DNA of 64,000 bases from JBGTCD01 sp041749015 (GTDB lineage Bacteria; Bacteroidota; Bacteroidia; Cytophagales; Cyclobacteriaceae): NCBI GenBank assembly GCA_041749015.1, contig JBGTCD010000108.1, forward strand, positions 8,082 to 72,081, read 5' to 3'. Under the pieces are notes generated by a model. The model saw only the letters and a program-made list of their open reading frames with translations, was not told the origin of the DNA and ran no database searches. Below, in pieces: positions 15,806 to 25,650 of the stretch; the stretch's first letter is position 1; each line of letters opens with the position of its first letter. Made by a program: the position numbers and the translations under genes.

Positions 15806-17530
15806 TTATTTATGGTTGGGGATGGAGACTTCAAACCGGGTCCCTTTTTTTTCCTCAGAAAATACCTGGATCGTGCCATTTAATTTTTCGATCATTTCCT
15901 TCACAATATATAAGCCCAGCCCGGAGCCCTTAGATGACTCAGTGGCACGGAAAAACATATCAAAAATCTGGTCTAGATAATCTTTGGAGATGCCAATACC
16001 ATTATCCTCAATAATAAATTTTGTTTTGGATTTACTCGACTCCACGGACAGTTTTATAAATGGTTTTTCCTTTTCCGGATCGTGGTATTTGATAGCATTG
16101 GAAAGGAGGTTATTTAATATCACTTTAAGTCTGCTGCGATCCGTTTTGATCACCAGGTCTTTTGGTAAGTTTTTCTTAAACTCGATTTCGTCAAATTCCG
16201 GAATGTACTTAAGGTCTTTGAGGCAGGACTCCACCAGTTCATTGATCATCACAGGTTCCAGGCTTACAGCCACACGGGTATTGCGGGAATAATCGATAAT
16301 TTCCTGTATGAAATTGTCCAGAGTCTCTACACGCTCCTTCATCATTTCGATACATTTGCTAACCCGCTTGGGATCAGTTTCCTTTTCAATGATGTGGATA
16401 AGGCCAAGAACCGAACTCAATGGCGCTCTCAGATCGTGTGAGGTACTGTACACGAATCGGTCCAACTCCGAATTGGCTTTTGCCAGCATTTCGTTTTGCC
16501 TGCTGACTTCTTCCTGAGCCTTTTTTGCCAGTGTGATGTCAACCAGGGAGCCTACCATCCGCATCGGCTGTCCTGCCTCATCCCATTCTGCCTGACCGCT
16601 GTCCAAAAACCACCCATAGGTATTATCACTTTTCCTGATCCTCAACTCAATCCGAAATGGCCATTGACGTTTTAAATGGGCATCTACTGCTTTTCTGAGC
16701 CGGTCGACATCATCGAGATGGATCCTTTTGAAAAATCTTTCCAGTTCGATGCGCTCATATTGGTGCTCCTCGAATCCAATCATTTTTCTTAATAGTGGAC
16801 TAGTATATATCGTATTGGTAGCAAAATCGACATCCCAAATGCCTGCGCTTGAGCCCTTAATTGCAAGTTCAAACCGATTTCTGCTTTTCTCCAATTCTTC
16901 AGTGAGGGAGCGCAACCGATTTTCATTTTCCAATAGTGTTTTTTCTGAACGATAGTTGATGTCAATAAGGAAATATACGGCCATGGAGGAGATTACCATG
17001 GTACTGATCAGGTTGAATATGAAATTGGCAGCAATGTATTCATTTGAAAATGTGATGTGCCTTAATATTGTAAAATCTGATTTCAATACTATGATGGAAA
17101 GGAATATGGAAAGCCCTACAAACATCATTGACACCACCCGCCGCTCATATCCGAATAAGGTTATAGCAGCGATAGCAATTGGGATAAAAATCAGTATCGA
17201 ACCTGTAGCATGAGCTTCTCTTGTAGCAAATAGAAAGACTACCGTATTGCCTGCCAGCAGCAGAATTATTTTTGAAATGAAAAAATGGCCGTTTCTATTG
17301 AGCAGATATGCGGCGATACTTACTATGGCCAAAGGGATATAAATAGCGACGTTTTCCGGTATGCCTACAAAGGCATCAAAAACAGAATAAAAAATGGCCA
17401 TTGCCATGGACAATAATGAAAATTGCCCGGTGAGAATGGCCTTTTTCCTAATGGTGTAAGAGGGAATAATCAACCCCTTTTTAAGAAGGATGTTTGGGGG
17501 AAAAATGTTTAAATTCAGTAAGCTGCTCAT
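15806..17530 (-). CDS. Membrane sensor histidine kinase with PAS domain
   Basis: A 574-residue kinase. The N-terminal part has about six hydrophobic helices (for example SILIFIPIAIAAITLFGY) and no large periplasmic domain. A short coiled coil follows (ENENRLRSLTEELEKSRNRF), then a PAS_3 domain with its PAC end (RMVGSLVDITLAKKAQEE). The HisKA box is FVYSTSHDLRAPLSSVLGL with the phospho-acceptor His. The HATPase has the N box (LNNLLSNAIKYHD), the G1 box (IEDNGIGIS) and the G2 box (GSGLGLYIVKEM). The ATG at 17530 is preferred to a GTG at 17551. No response regulator is adjacent, so it is an orphan kinase of unknown signal. Confidence 0.9.
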   Translation of the reverse strand: MSSLLNLNIFPPNILLKKGLIIPSYTIRKKAILTGQFSLLSMAMAIFYSVFDAFVGIPENVAIYIPLAIVSIAAYLLNRNGHFFISKIILLLAGNTVVFLFATREAHATGSILIFIPIAIAAITLFGYERRVVSMMFVGLSIFLSIIVLKSDFTILRHITFSNEYIAANFIFNLISTMVISSMAVYFLIDINYRSEKTLLENENRLRSLTEELEKSRNRFELAIKGSSAGIWDVDFATNTIYTSPLLRKMIGFEEHQYERIELERFFKRIHLDDVDRLRKAVDAHLKRQWPFRIELRIRKSDNTYGWFLDSGQAEWDEAGQPMRMVGSLVDITLAKKAQEEVSRQNEMLAKANSELDRFVYSTSHDLRAPLSSVLGLIHIIEKETDPKRVSKCIEMMKERVETLDNFIQEIIDYSRNTRVAVSLEPVMINELVESCLKDLKYIPEFDEIEFKKNLPKDLVIKTDRSRLKVILNNLLSNAIKYHDPEKEKPFIKLSVESSKSKTKFIIEDNGIGISKDYLDQIFDMFFRATESSKGSGLGLYIVKEMIEKLNGTIQVFSEEKKGTRFEVSIPNHK

Positions 17531-17622
17531 TCTTGGAGTTAAGGTTCCCACACCGCTATTGCAAGTTAAAACTTTGGTTGGGATTACCGGAAAATTAAGA
17601 TTTAAAATCCCAGGTTTTAGTT

Positions 17623-18957
17623 TTAACTCTTCAATAATTGCCGGATTGCCTTTTGATAACCGGTAAAATTGAATGCCGCCATATTTGCCTTTAGTTGCTC
17701 CTCAATTAAGGCTGTTCCAGGATTTCCTATACTGCCTATATGGGTATGATGGACTTTTTCAGGAGGCTTATATTCCCCAGAATCAATACTTGCGGCAATT
17801 TTTTTATAAGCATCTCTGAATGGTATCCCCTCCAGCACCAATTGGTTAAGGGCCTCTACACTATAGATGTTGGTATACCGGGGGTCCCGCAAAAGGTCTT
17901 TTTTGACCTTGATTTCATTTAGCATATAAGCCGTCATGTCGATACAGGCTTTTAGATTTTCAATGGCAGGAAAAAGTATTTCTTTGGTCAGTTGGAGCTC
18001 TCTGTGATATCCGGAGGGCAGGTTGGTCAGAAGTATGGACAATTCGTTGGGTACGGCCTGTATCCTGTTGCATTGCCCGCGAGTGATCTCAAACACATCA
18101 GGATTTTTTTTATGCGGCATAATGCTCGACCCGGTAGTGAGCGCATCCGGGAAGGAGATGAAGCCGTGGTTTTGCCCCATGTAAAGGCATACATCCATAG
18201 CCAGCTTGGCCAGGGTTCCTGCCACCATACTGAGCCCATGACCGAGACTTTTCTCAGTTTTTCCTCTGCTCATTTGAGCATTTACCACATTTACGTGCAT
18301 CCCCTCAAATCCAAGGAGACTAGTAGTAAGGGCCCTGTCCAAAGGGAAGGAACTGCCGTATCCGGCACCGGACCCCAGGGGATTACGATTAGTCAGGTCA
18401 TAGGCGGCTTTGAGGGAAAGCAGGTCTTCTGTGAGACTCTCAGCATAGGCCCCAAACCATAGCCCAAAGGAGGAGGGCATGGCCACCTGCATATGGGTAT
18501 ATCCCGGGAGTAGATAGTCGCGATAAGTTTCACTCTTTTCCAACAGCAATCTAGCAAGACCCCCGGTCTGTTGTGTCAGATCATGGATGGCCTCCCGGAG
18601 GTAAAGCTTGATAGCAACAAGGACCTGATCATTTCTGGAGCGCCCGCTGTGGATCTTCTTACCGGCGTCACCCAGATTCCTGGTGAGCATCAACTCGATT
18701 TGTGAGTGGACATCTTCTACTTCAGCCGGGATAGTAAAAGTGCCTGATAGGATTTGCTGATAAATCTCTAAAAGCCCCTTTCGCAACGCAGCTGCTTCAC
18801 TAGCTGTTACCAATTTTATTTTTTTCAGCATGGCCAAATGTGCCAGTGAGCCCATTACATCAAATGGTGCCAGCACCAAATCAAAATCCTGGTCCTTGCC
18901 AATGGTAAAGACGGATACTTTCTTTTCTACTTCAAAGTCTTTTTGCCAGAGCTTCAT
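17623..18957 (-). CDS. argH: Argininosuccinate lyase
   Basis: Last step of arginine synthesis: splits argininosuccinate into arginine and fumarate. The 444-residue protein has the fumarase/aspartase-superfamily signature GSSIMPHKKNPDVFEITRG with the catalytic serine loop. It also has KIHSGRSRNDQVLVAIKLYLR and LPGYTHMQVAMPSSFGLW, which hold conserved substrate-binding residues. Length is normal. No other arg gene is beside it, so the pathway genes are dispersed. Confidence 0.97.
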   Translation of the reverse strand: MKLWQKDFEVEKKVSVFTIGKDQDFDLVLAPFDVMGSLAHLAMLKKIKLVTASEAAALRKGLLEIYQQILSGTFTIPAEVEDVHSQIELMLTRNLGDAGKKIHSGRSRNDQVLVAIKLYLREAIHDLTQQTGGLARLLLEKSETYRDYLLPGYTHMQVAMPSSFGLWFGAYAESLTEDLLSLKAAYDLTNRNPLGSGAGYGSSFPLDRALTTSLLGFEGMHVNVVNAQMSRGKTEKSLGHGLSMVAGTLAKLAMDVCLYMGQNHGFISFPDALTTGSSIMPHKKNPDVFEITRGQCNRIQAVPNELSILLTNLPSGYHRELQLTKEILFPAIENLKACIDMTAYMLNEIKVKKDLLRDPRYTNIYSVEALNQLVLEGIPFRDAYKKIAASIDSGEYKPPEKVHHTHIGSIGNPGTALIEEQLKANMAAFNFTGYQKAIRQLLKS

Positions 18958-19109
18958 GAAAAGGTAAATATAAAGGGTTTAGCCTAGATAATTAAGTATT
19001 TGCACCAGGTACCCTAATTAATTTAACACTTAATACCATCGTCAAAAGAATCTTTTTAGTAATTTCGCCGAGTAATTTTTTGGTTTTAAGGCAACCAAAT
19101 TCTTCTTGA

Positions 19110-19184
19110 GGGACGTTAGCTCAGTTGGTTTAGAGCACTACCTTGACAGGGTAGGGGTCACTGGTTCGAATCCAGTACGTCCCA
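19110..19184 (+). tRNA. tRNA-Val (anticodon GAC)
   Basis: A 75-base cloverleaf can be drawn. The acceptor stem is GGGACGT/ACGTCCC, the D arm contains AGTTGG, and the anticodon stem is CTACC/GGTAG. The loop TTGACAG puts GAC at the anticodon position. The T arm is ACTGG-TTCGAAT-CCAGT, the discriminator is A, and CCA is not encoded. It stands alone, 29 bases before the ATG of the glycerophosphodiesterase. Confidence 0.97.
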
Positions 19185-19213
19185 CTTTGCTTCTCAGAAA
19201 TGGTACCCCCAGT

Positions 19214-20128
19214 ATGATCAGAAATCTTTTTTTTTTCGTAGTGATATGCTCTCAAGGTCCCCTCATGGCACAAAAAATTGATATCCAGGGGCATCGCGGT
19301 GCCCGGGGCTTACTCCCAGAAAATACCATACCTGCTATGATCCTTGCCCTTGACCTTGGGGTCACCACGGTAGAGATGGATTTGGCCATTACCAAAGACG
19401 GGCAGGTGATCGTATCCCATGAACCTTGGTTTGCGTCTGAAATATGTCTTGATCCCTCAGGCAATAAGATCCCCAAGGAACAGGAGAAAACCCACAACAT
19501 ATATGAAATGACCTACGAGGAGGTAATGGCTTATGACTGTGGGTCGGTCAGGCATCCCAACTTTCCCAGGCAAAAATCCATACAGGCCTCCAAGCCCCTG
19601 CTTTCGGAAGTCATTCGAAATGTAGAGCGCCATGTCAAAGGGGAGACCTTAATAGAGGTAGATTATAATATTGAAATCAAATCCACCCCGGACGGTGATG
19701 GAGTGTTTCACCCAAAACCAGAGGAGTTTTCTGATTTGGTTTATGCCGTGATCGATGCTTTTTTACCCTGGGAGCGGGTAGTGATACAGTCATTTGACTT
19801 TAGAGTGCTCCAATACTGGAAAAAGAAATATCCTCAGGTAAGACTTGCCGTATTGATAGCCAATGATCAATCAATAGACCAGAATTTGAAAACGCTGGGG
19901 TTCACTCCTGAAATTTACAGCCCATATTTTGAGTTGCTTACCAGGGAAAAAGTCACCGAATTAAAAAAGAAAAAAATAAGAGTGATCCCCTGGACGGTCA
20001 ACGAAATAGATAAAATGAAAACGCTGGCTCAATGGGGAGTGGATGGCATCATTACCGACTATCCGGATCGGGCAGTGCAGGCAGGCCTTACTCCCAAATC
20101 AAGAGTCCGAAAATCATTCGTGCCTTAA
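19214..20128 (+). CDS. Glycerophosphodiester phosphodiesterase, secreted
   Basis: Hydrolyses glycerophosphodiesters to glycerol 3-phosphate and an alcohol, probably in the periplasm. The 304-residue protein starts with a signal peptide (MIRNLFFFVVICSQGPLMAQ). The GDPD core follows: GHRGARGLLPENT with the first catalytic His and Arg, VEMDLAITKDG with the metal-binding Glu and Asp, and VSHEP with the second His. The C-terminal PWTVNEIDKM and GVDGIITDYPD are also typical. The ATG at 19214 is taken because any longer frame would run through the tRNA gene. Confidence 0.92.
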   Translation: MIRNLFFFVVICSQGPLMAQKIDIQGHRGARGLLPENTIPAMILALDLGVTTVEMDLAITKDGQVIVSHEPWFASEICLDPSGNKIPKEQEKTHNIYEMTYEEVMAYDCGSVRHPNFPRQKSIQASKPLLSEVIRNVERHVKGETLIEVDYNIEIKSTPDGDGVFHPKPEEFSDLVYAVIDAFLPWERVVIQSFDFRVLQYWKKKYPQVRLAVLIANDQSIDQNLKTLGFTPEIYSPYFELLTREKVTELKKKKIRVIPWTVNEIDKMKTLAQWGVDGIITDYPDRAVQAGLTPKSRVRKSFVP

Positions 20129-20188
20129 ATGAATCTGCCTGCCTGATTGCCAGGCCTAAACCACAATTTGTTAGCAGCCAATAATATT

Positions 20189-21415
20189 ATGAATGAACTC
20201 CTAAAAAAATTTGTCGATAAAAAGCCTGAGATTGTTTTTGAGTGGAAAGACCCGGAAACTGAGGCCATGGGATGGGTAGTGATCAACTCCCTCCGTGGGG
20301 GAGCGGCAGGAGGTGGCACCAGAATGAGGCCGGGATTGGATCGGTCTGAGGTGGAATCACTGGCCAAGACTATGGAAGTGAAGTTCACCGTATCGGGCCC
20401 ACCGATTGGTGGCGCAAAATCGGGAATAAATTTTGATCCTTCTGACCCAAGAAAAATCCAAGTGCTGGAGCGATGGTATGCAGCCGTTAAGCCGCTCCTG
20501 AAGTATTACTATGGCACCGGTGGCGACCTCAATGTGGATGAAGGCCGGGAGGTCATCCCCATCATAGAAGATGTAGGCATATGGCACCCTCAGGAGGGGG
20601 TATTTACCGGACACTATAAACCTACTGAGCCGCAGATGGTCAACCGGATCGGGCAGCTCAGACTAGGGGTGGTCAAAGTGGTGGAGCATCCGGATTTTAC
20701 CCCAAATACTGCCTTGAAATATTCCGTAGCGGATATGGCTACAGGGTATGGGGTGGCAGAGTCTATCCGGCATTACTATGATATCTGGGGTGGCGAGATT
20801 AAAGGGAAGCGCGCGGTAATTCAGGGCTTTGGCAATGTTGGTGCGGCAGCGGCCTTTTTCCTGACTCAGATGGGCGTGAAAATAACCGGAATCATAGACC
20901 GATCCGGGGGGCTCATCAATCCGGAAGGATATGGGAGATTGGATATCGTAAAATTTATTTCTCAGAAAAAGGGCAATCAGCTGATGTCAGATGATTTAAT
21001 TTCCTTTGAGGAGGCTAATGAAAAAATTTGGGGTGAGGAATTTGAAATTTTTGTGCCGGCAGCCTCATCGCGCTTGCTCACCAGAGCGCACGTGGAAGGC
21101 ATGGCAAATTCTGGTTTGGAGGTGATGGCCTGTGGTGCCAATGTGCCATTTGCTGACCATGAAATATTTTTGGGACCTATCGGACTTTATGCAGATGCCC
21201 GATTTTCGGTGATCCCTGACTTTATAGCCAATTGTGGTATGGCCAGGGTTTTTGCCTACTTTATGGAAACTGAAGTGAATATGGTGGATGAAGAAATTTT
21301 TAATGACATCTCCAATACAATAAAAAAAGCTCTGGTTAAAACCCATGCTACTAATTCTAAGAAAACTGGGATTGCCTCTACATCATTGGAGGCCGCACTG
21401 AGACTTTTATTGTAG
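20189..21415 (+). CDS. Glu/Leu/Phe/Val dehydrogenase family protein
   Basis: An NAD(P)-dependent amino-acid dehydrogenase, 408 residues, catalysing reversible oxidative deamination to a 2-oxo acid. The N-terminal dimerisation/substrate domain has SLRGGAAGGGTRMRPG and GPPIGGAKSGINFDP, the latter containing the conserved catalytic Lys. The Rossmann domain has VIQGFGNVGAAAAFFLTQMG with the GxGxxG-type motif. The start at 20189 (MNELLKKF) gives a normal N-terminus. The true substrate (Glu, Leu, Val or Phe) cannot be fixed by eye. Confidence 0.88.
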   Translation: MNELLKKFVDKKPEIVFEWKDPETEAMGWVVINSLRGGAAGGGTRMRPGLDRSEVESLAKTMEVKFTVSGPPIGGAKSGINFDPSDPRKIQVLERWYAAVKPLLKYYYGTGGDLNVDEGREVIPIIEDVGIWHPQEGVFTGHYKPTEPQMVNRIGQLRLGVVKVVEHPDFTPNTALKYSVADMATGYGVAESIRHYYDIWGGEIKGKRAVIQGFGNVGAAAAFFLTQMGVKITGIIDRSGGLINPEGYGRLDIVKFISQKKGNQLMSDDLISFEEANEKIWGEEFEIFVPAASSRLLTRAHVEGMANSGLEVMACGANVPFADHEIFLGPIGLYADARFSVIPDFIANCGMARVFAYFMETEVNMVDEEIFNDISNTIKKALVKTHATNSKKTGIASTSLEAALRLLL

Positions 21416-21416
21416 A

Positions 21417-21437
21417 TTTAATCAACAGGTGATTAAA
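21417..21437 (+). terminator. Weak hairpin after the dehydrogenase gene
   Basis: Arms TTTAATCA (21417-21424) and TGATTAAA (21430-21437) pair perfectly around a five-base loop, two bases after the stop codon. The stem is AT-rich and no long T run follows, so it may be a weak terminator or only a chance palindrome. Confidence 0.3.
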
Positions 21438-21540
21438 ATATTTGTGGTTCAAACATTCAATTCCCATTAATATGAGTTTTGGTAAAATAAATTTATTATT
21501 ATAGCATTTAGTTTGATTTGAACCTCGACTGCTAATCAAT

Positions 21541-23001
21541 ATGGCTTTTCAAAAGATGGGCAAAATATCGTTGATATTAGGCTCTTTATTGGTCCTTTTG
21601 ATACTTTCTGTGCAGCCGGCATTTGCTGAAGCAACTGCCGTTTCCGGGGTAGCTGCCGATGGTCATGGCACTCCGGCCGCAGGGTGGTCAGTGATTCCCT
21701 TTGTGGTGCTACTTCTAATGATTGCTACGGGCCCTTTGTTCTATGAGCATTTCTGGCATAAAAACTACCCTAAAATTTCGGTGATCCTCGCCTTAATTGT
21801 AGTTGGGTATTATTTGTTTATCCTCCATAATGCCCACCACCCGATCCATGCCCTGGCCGAGTATGTGCAGTTTATTTCCCTGCTTGCATCTCTTTATATT
21901 GCCTCTGGTGGGATTATGATCGATATCGATAAAGCCTCATCACCCAAGGCCAATGTGATGATTCTCCTGATTGGCGCTGTGATCGCTAATCTTATAGGAA
22001 CCACCGGTGCTTCCATGCTACTGATAAGACCATTTATCCGTCTTAATAAAGACCGGATCAGGCCCTATCATATTGTGTTTTTTATCTTTATCGTCAGTAA
22101 TGTAGGGGGATCGCTCACACCCATCGGAGACCCTCCCTTGTTTTTAGGATTTTTAAAGGGGGTGCCCTTTTTCTGGACACTTGAGCATAACATTTTGCCA
22201 TGGGTTGTAGGGGTACTGGTGCTGGCAGGTATCTTTTATTGGTTTGACAAACGCAGTGTCGAAAGGGACGAAACTATCGAAGCACCTGCTTCTTATACCA
22301 ATAAAATCACCCTGACAGGGACCAGAAATTTCTTCTGGCTGACGATAGTAATCATTTCAGTCTTCCTTGATCCCAACGTAATAGACTGGGTGCCGGCCAT
22401 TCATTATGATGGGCAGAAATTTTCCTTCGTCAGAGAAATCATCATGCTTTCGGTGGCTTATCTTTCTTTCAAATTTGCTGACCAAACTTCCCTAAAAGGC
22501 AATGAATTTAGCTTTGAGCCCATTCGGGAAGTGGCCTTCATATTCGTGGGGATATTCGGCACCATGATGCCTGCCCTCGAACTGGTTGGTAACTTTGCGG
22601 CTTCTCCTGACGGGGCAAGGCTTATCACCCATAATACCCTGTATTGGGGCACTGGGATCCTTTCGGGATTCCTTGATAATGCTCCGACCTATCTTAATTT
22701 TTTGGCTGCGGCCATGTCTGCAGAAGGAGGGAGCATCAATCTCATTGACAATGTGCGTGATTTCGCTGCCGGTGGTGTATATGAGGACTCAGTGCTTTCA
22801 TTGAAGGCTATATCTATCGCCGCAGTATTTTTTGGGGCGTTCACTTATATTGGCAATGGGCCTAACTTTATGGTTAAATCTATCGCAGAGCAGGTAGGTA
22901 TTAAAATGCCATCTTTCTTTGGATACATGATCCGGTTTGCAATCCCATTTTTGTTCCCATTACTGATTATCACCTGGCTGATATTCTTTGCCTTCGCCTA
23001 G
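21541..23001 (+). CDS. nhaD: NhaD-type Na+/H+ antiporter
   Basis: A 486-residue inner-membrane protein of the ion-transporter/NhaD family, exchanging Na+ (or Li+) for H+. It begins with a signal-like helix (ISLILGSLLVLLILSVQPAFAEA) and has about twelve further hydrophobic segments. NhaD-type landmarks are IGTTGASMLLIRPFI, NVGGSLTPIGDPPLFLGFL and LSGFLDNAPTYLNFLA, which carry the polar residues inside broken helices. The stop shares CTAG with the lysC stop on the other strand, so the two genes end tail to tail with a four-base overlap. Confidence 0.88.
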   Translation: MAFQKMGKISLILGSLLVLLILSVQPAFAEATAVSGVAADGHGTPAAGWSVIPFVVLLLMIATGPLFYEHFWHKNYPKISVILALIVVGYYLFILHNAHHPIHALAEYVQFISLLASLYIASGGIMIDIDKASSPKANVMILLIGAVIANLIGTTGASMLLIRPFIRLNKDRIRPYHIVFFIFIVSNVGGSLTPIGDPPLFLGFLKGVPFFWTLEHNILPWVVGVLVLAGIFYWFDKRSVERDETIEAPASYTNKITLTGTRNFFWLTIVIISVFLDPNVIDWVPAIHYDGQKFSFVREIIMLSVAYLSFKFADQTSLKGNEFSFEPIREVAFIFVGIFGTMMPALELVGNFAASPDGARLITHNTLYWGTGILSGFLDNAPTYLNFLAAAMSAEGGSINLIDNVRDFAAGGVYEDSVLSLKAISIAAVFFGAFTYIGNGPNFMVKSIAEQVGIKMPSFFGYMIRFAIPFLFPLLIITWLIFFAFA

Positions 23002-24335
23002 GCTTTCACTTCGGTGCCTTTCTGAAACAATCCTGAATTTAGATTGGCCATGGCCTCTGCCTTATACTGGGTATCCAGTAACATGGAGATGTTATTTCTG
23101 CTCCCGCCGTATGATACCATTCTGACCGGAATATCAGACAAGGCATTGAAGACTTGCTTGATTACGCCCTTTTTTTCTGCAATCATATTACCCACGATAC
23201 AAATGATGGTCTGATTATGGTCGGTGATGATGGTGCCAAACTCCTCCAATTCATGGATAATTTTTTCCAAATGGGTATTATCATCTATAGTCAGGGAGAC
23301 GGCCACCTCTGAAGTGGTAATCATGTCAATAGAGGTTTTATGATTTTCAAAGACTTCAAAAACACGCCTCAGAAAACCATAGGCCATCAGCATTCGGGTG
23401 GATTTGATTTTTATGGCAGTGATATTGTCTTTGGCAGCAATGGCTTTGATGGCAAGGTCATCTGTATTGTTAGAGATCAGCGTACCGGGGGCCTCTTCGT
23501 TGATGGTGCTTTTGAGCCTTACCGGGATGCTGTACTTTTGAGCAGGCAATATGCTGCTGGGGTGCAAAATTTTAGCCCCGAAATAAGCCAGCTCAGCCGC
23601 TTCATCAAAGTTCAGATGTGCTATGGGATAGGTGGGCTGCACCACCCTGGGGTCGTTATTATGAAGACCATCGATATCGGTCCATATTTCTACCTCAGGT
23701 GATTGAATCGCTGCACCGATCAGGGAGGCTGTATAATCGCTGCCACCCCTTTTAAGGTTGTCTGTTTTGCCACTTGCATTCCGGCATATAAATCCCTGGG
23801 TGACCCAAATCCTGGGGCTATTGCCTTCTAATAGCGGTTTTATTTTTTCTGAGATCGCCGGCAATACCGGTTCATGATTTTCATCAATAACCATGAAATC
23901 CAGGGCATCCAATAGCTTTACGCTAATCTCTTGCTCTTCAAGATAATGGGTAAAAAAACGAGTGGATACCTGCTCTCCAATTGCAAGGATTTCTTTTTCA
24001 TGGTCAACAGACCAGGGCTTTTGAGCAAGGGTTTTTAATAATCCAAAGTGGGTTTCAATTACAGCCTTTCCTTTTTCCAGGGATGTCTTTTGGGAATACA
24101 ATTCATTAATAAAAACCTGGTAGGATCGCTCCAGATTGTTTATTTCCACCTGGATTTTTTCAGCATTCCCGGCTTTTATAAATTCACAAATTTTTACCAG
24201 GGTATTGGTGGTACCTGAGATAGCTGAAAGGACCACAATGACCGGCCCCTCAGGGTTGGTTACTAATCGGGCCACCTTTTGCATCCGGGAGGGTAGGCCT
24301 ACTGACGTCCCTCCAAATTTCATTATCTTAAACAT
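22998..24335 (-). CDS. lysC: Aspartate kinase
   Basis: Phosphorylates aspartate at the head of the Lys/Thr/Met pathway. The 445-residue monofunctional protein starts with MFKIMKFGGTSVG, the amino-acid kinase signature. It has KRGGSDYTASLIGAAI for nucleotide and aspartate binding, and WTDIDGLHNNDPRVV. Two C-terminal ACT domains (from about residue 300) probably sense an end product. It lies three bases after ribH on the same strand. No homoserine dehydrogenase domain is fused. Confidence 0.95.
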   Translation of the reverse strand: MFKIMKFGGTSVGLPSRMQKVARLVTNPEGPVIVVLSAISGTTNTLVKICEFIKAGNAEKIQVEINNLERSYQVFINELYSQKTSLEKGKAVIETHFGLLKTLAQKPWSVDHEKEILAIGEQVSTRFFTHYLEEQEISVKLLDALDFMVIDENHEPVLPAISEKIKPLLEGNSPRIWVTQGFICRNASGKTDNLKRGGSDYTASLIGAAIQSPEVEIWTDIDGLHNNDPRVVQPTYPIAHLNFDEAAELAYFGAKILHPSSILPAQKYSIPVRLKSTINEEAPGTLISNNTDDLAIKAIAAKDNITAIKIKSTRMLMAYGFLRRVFEVFENHKTSIDMITTSEVAVSLTIDDNTHLEKIIHELEEFGTIITDHNQTIICIVGNMIAEKKGVIKQVFNALSDIPVRMVSYGGSRNNISMLLDTQYKAEAMANLNSGLFQKGTEVKA

Positions 24336-24338
24336 GGG

Positions 24339-24827
24339 TTAACTGCTTTTATTAAAACCTAGCATTTTAACCGCCGTGATGGCAGCCTCATCACCCTTGT
24401 TGCCATGCTTGCCACCGGCACGGTCCAGGGCCTGCTTTTTGGTGTCCGTGGTTAGCACTCCAAAAATTACCGGCTTATTATATTTTAGCATTACATCTTT
24501 AAGGCCCTGTGCTACGGCCTGACAGATGAAGTCAAAATGCCTGGTTTCACCCTGGATGACACAACCCAGGCAAATTACCGCATCGTATTTCTTGTCAGCG
24601 GCAAGCCATTGGGCTCCTAAAGGCAGTTCGAAACTACCGGGCACATAATGTATCGAAATATTTTTCTTTTTAGCACCATTGGCAATTAAGGTATCCATGG
24701 CCCCTGAGAGGAGCGCGCCAGTTATTTCTTCATTCCATTCTGAAACGACGATTCCAAAATTACTATCCGCTACTGACCCCATATTGGTGGGGGCATATTG
24801 GCTGAGGTTTTTTTCAGAACTTGCCAT
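24339..24827 (-). CDS. ribH: 6,7-dimethyl-8-ribityllumazine synthase
   Basis: Penultimate step of riboflavin synthesis. The 162-residue subunit has the family segments VSEWNEEITGALLSGAMDTL, HYVPGSFELPLGAQWLA and CLGCVIQGETRHFDFICQAV (with the catalytic His). The last segment, VLTTDTKKQALDRAGGKHGNKGDEAA, is split here between its two ends, VLTTDTKKQALDRAG and GNKGDEAA. Length is normal. It is followed within three bases by lysC and separated from the upstream TPR gene by an intrinsic terminator. Confidence 0.97.
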   Translation of the reverse strand: MASSEKNLSQYAPTNMGSVADSNFGIVVSEWNEEITGALLSGAMDTLIANGAKKKNISIHYVPGSFELPLGAQWLAADKKYDAVICLGCVIQGETRHFDFICQAVAQGLKDVMLKYNKPVIFGVLTTDTKKQALDRAGGKHGNKGDEAAITAVKMLGFNKSS

Positions 24828-24869
24828 ACTGGTAAAATTTTTAGCTCAATTATAAATGTAAATTCAATA

Positions 24870-24899
24870 AAAAAGGGATGCGGTGCTTTCCCCATCCCT
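24870..24899 (-). terminator. Intrinsic terminator of the TPR gene
   Basis: On the minus strand, AGGGATG (24899-24893) pairs with CATCCCT (24880-24874) around a 12-base loop and is followed by a T run. It lies between the TPR-gene stop (24925) and ribH, so ribH-lysC should have its own promoter. Confidence 0.75.
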
Positions 24900-24924
24900 A
24901 TAATTTCATTCGGTAAAGAGGAAA

Positions 24925-25623
24925 TTAACCACCCAGCTTTGCCTTATATTTTTTTGCCTCATTGGCTTCATTGGTATCCCAATATTCCTTGATCAGATCT
25001 GTGTATACTTTTAAAGCCTCTTCATTATTATCAGTAAGCTCATAGGCTAAGGCCAGCTTAAGCATATACCCCGGTGTAAAAAATTTATTGGGTTTATATC
25101 CAGCTGCTTTTTTATACCAATTAATGGCCTCATCATACTCTTTCAATTCCATATGCGCATCGCCCAAAAGGGAATAGGCACGGCCTTGCAGCAGGAGGTC
25201 ACTTGAAGAAAAGTCTTCCAGATAAACAATGGCTAAGGGAAATTTGCCTTGCTTCAGATAAGCTGCCCCGGAATAGAAATTTGCCAGATTGGCAGCTTTG
25301 GTTCCAGGAAAATCGTCAGCGATAGTGAGAAACCCAAGGCTATTGCCATCACCGTTCAGCGCGTAATCAAGGCTATCCTTTTCAAAGTAAAAGACCGCTT
25401 GAAACATCTCAGCCTGGGCGATGTCATTCTGTGTACTCAGGTAATACCGATAACCAAAAAAACCGCCTACCAATAGTACAACACCTAATAAAACACCGAA
25501 AACAGCAATTTTATTATTTTCAAGAAATTCTTCAGTTCGGGAAAGACGCTCTGCTATTGCCTCTGGATTTTCAAGCAATTCACTCCCAGCGGGATTCTTC
25601 TTAGTTTTATCTTTTTTAGCCAT
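24925..25623 (-). CDS. Membrane-anchored TPR protein (YfgM-like)
   Basis: A 232-residue protein. It has a charged N-terminal cytoplasmic part rich in Lys and Glu and one transmembrane helix (IAVFGVLLGVVLLVGGFFGY, about 38-57). About four tetratricopeptide repeats follow, for example GRAYSLLGDAHMELKEYDEA and GYMLKLALAYELTDNNEEAL. The layout matches the YfgM-like/BamD-like scaffold proteins of many bacteria, which bind partners at the inner membrane. A good promoter precedes it and a terminator follows, so it is a single-gene unit. Confidence 0.75.
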   Translation of the reverse strand: MAKKDKTKKNPAGSELLENPEAIAERLSRTEEFLENNKIAVFGVLLGVVLLVGGFFGYRYYLSTQNDIAQAEMFQAVFYFEKDSLDYALNGDGNSLGFLTIADDFPGTKAANLANFYSGAAYLKQGKFPLAIVYLEDFSSSDLLLQGRAYSLLGDAHMELKEYDEAINWYKKAAGYKPNKFFTPGYMLKLALAYELTDNNEEALKVYTDLIKEYWDTNEANEAKKYKAKLGG

Positions 25624-25650
25624 AATTTATTTAGGTCTGCAAACGGCTCG

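Noticed and set aside
19106..19213. N-terminal extension of the glycerophosphodiesterase
   Set aside because: The extension is the translated tRNA-Val gene; the signal peptide begins at 19214.
20130..20160. Terminator after the glycerophosphodiesterase (GCCTG/CAGGC)
   Set aside because: The stem is only five bases and no T run follows.
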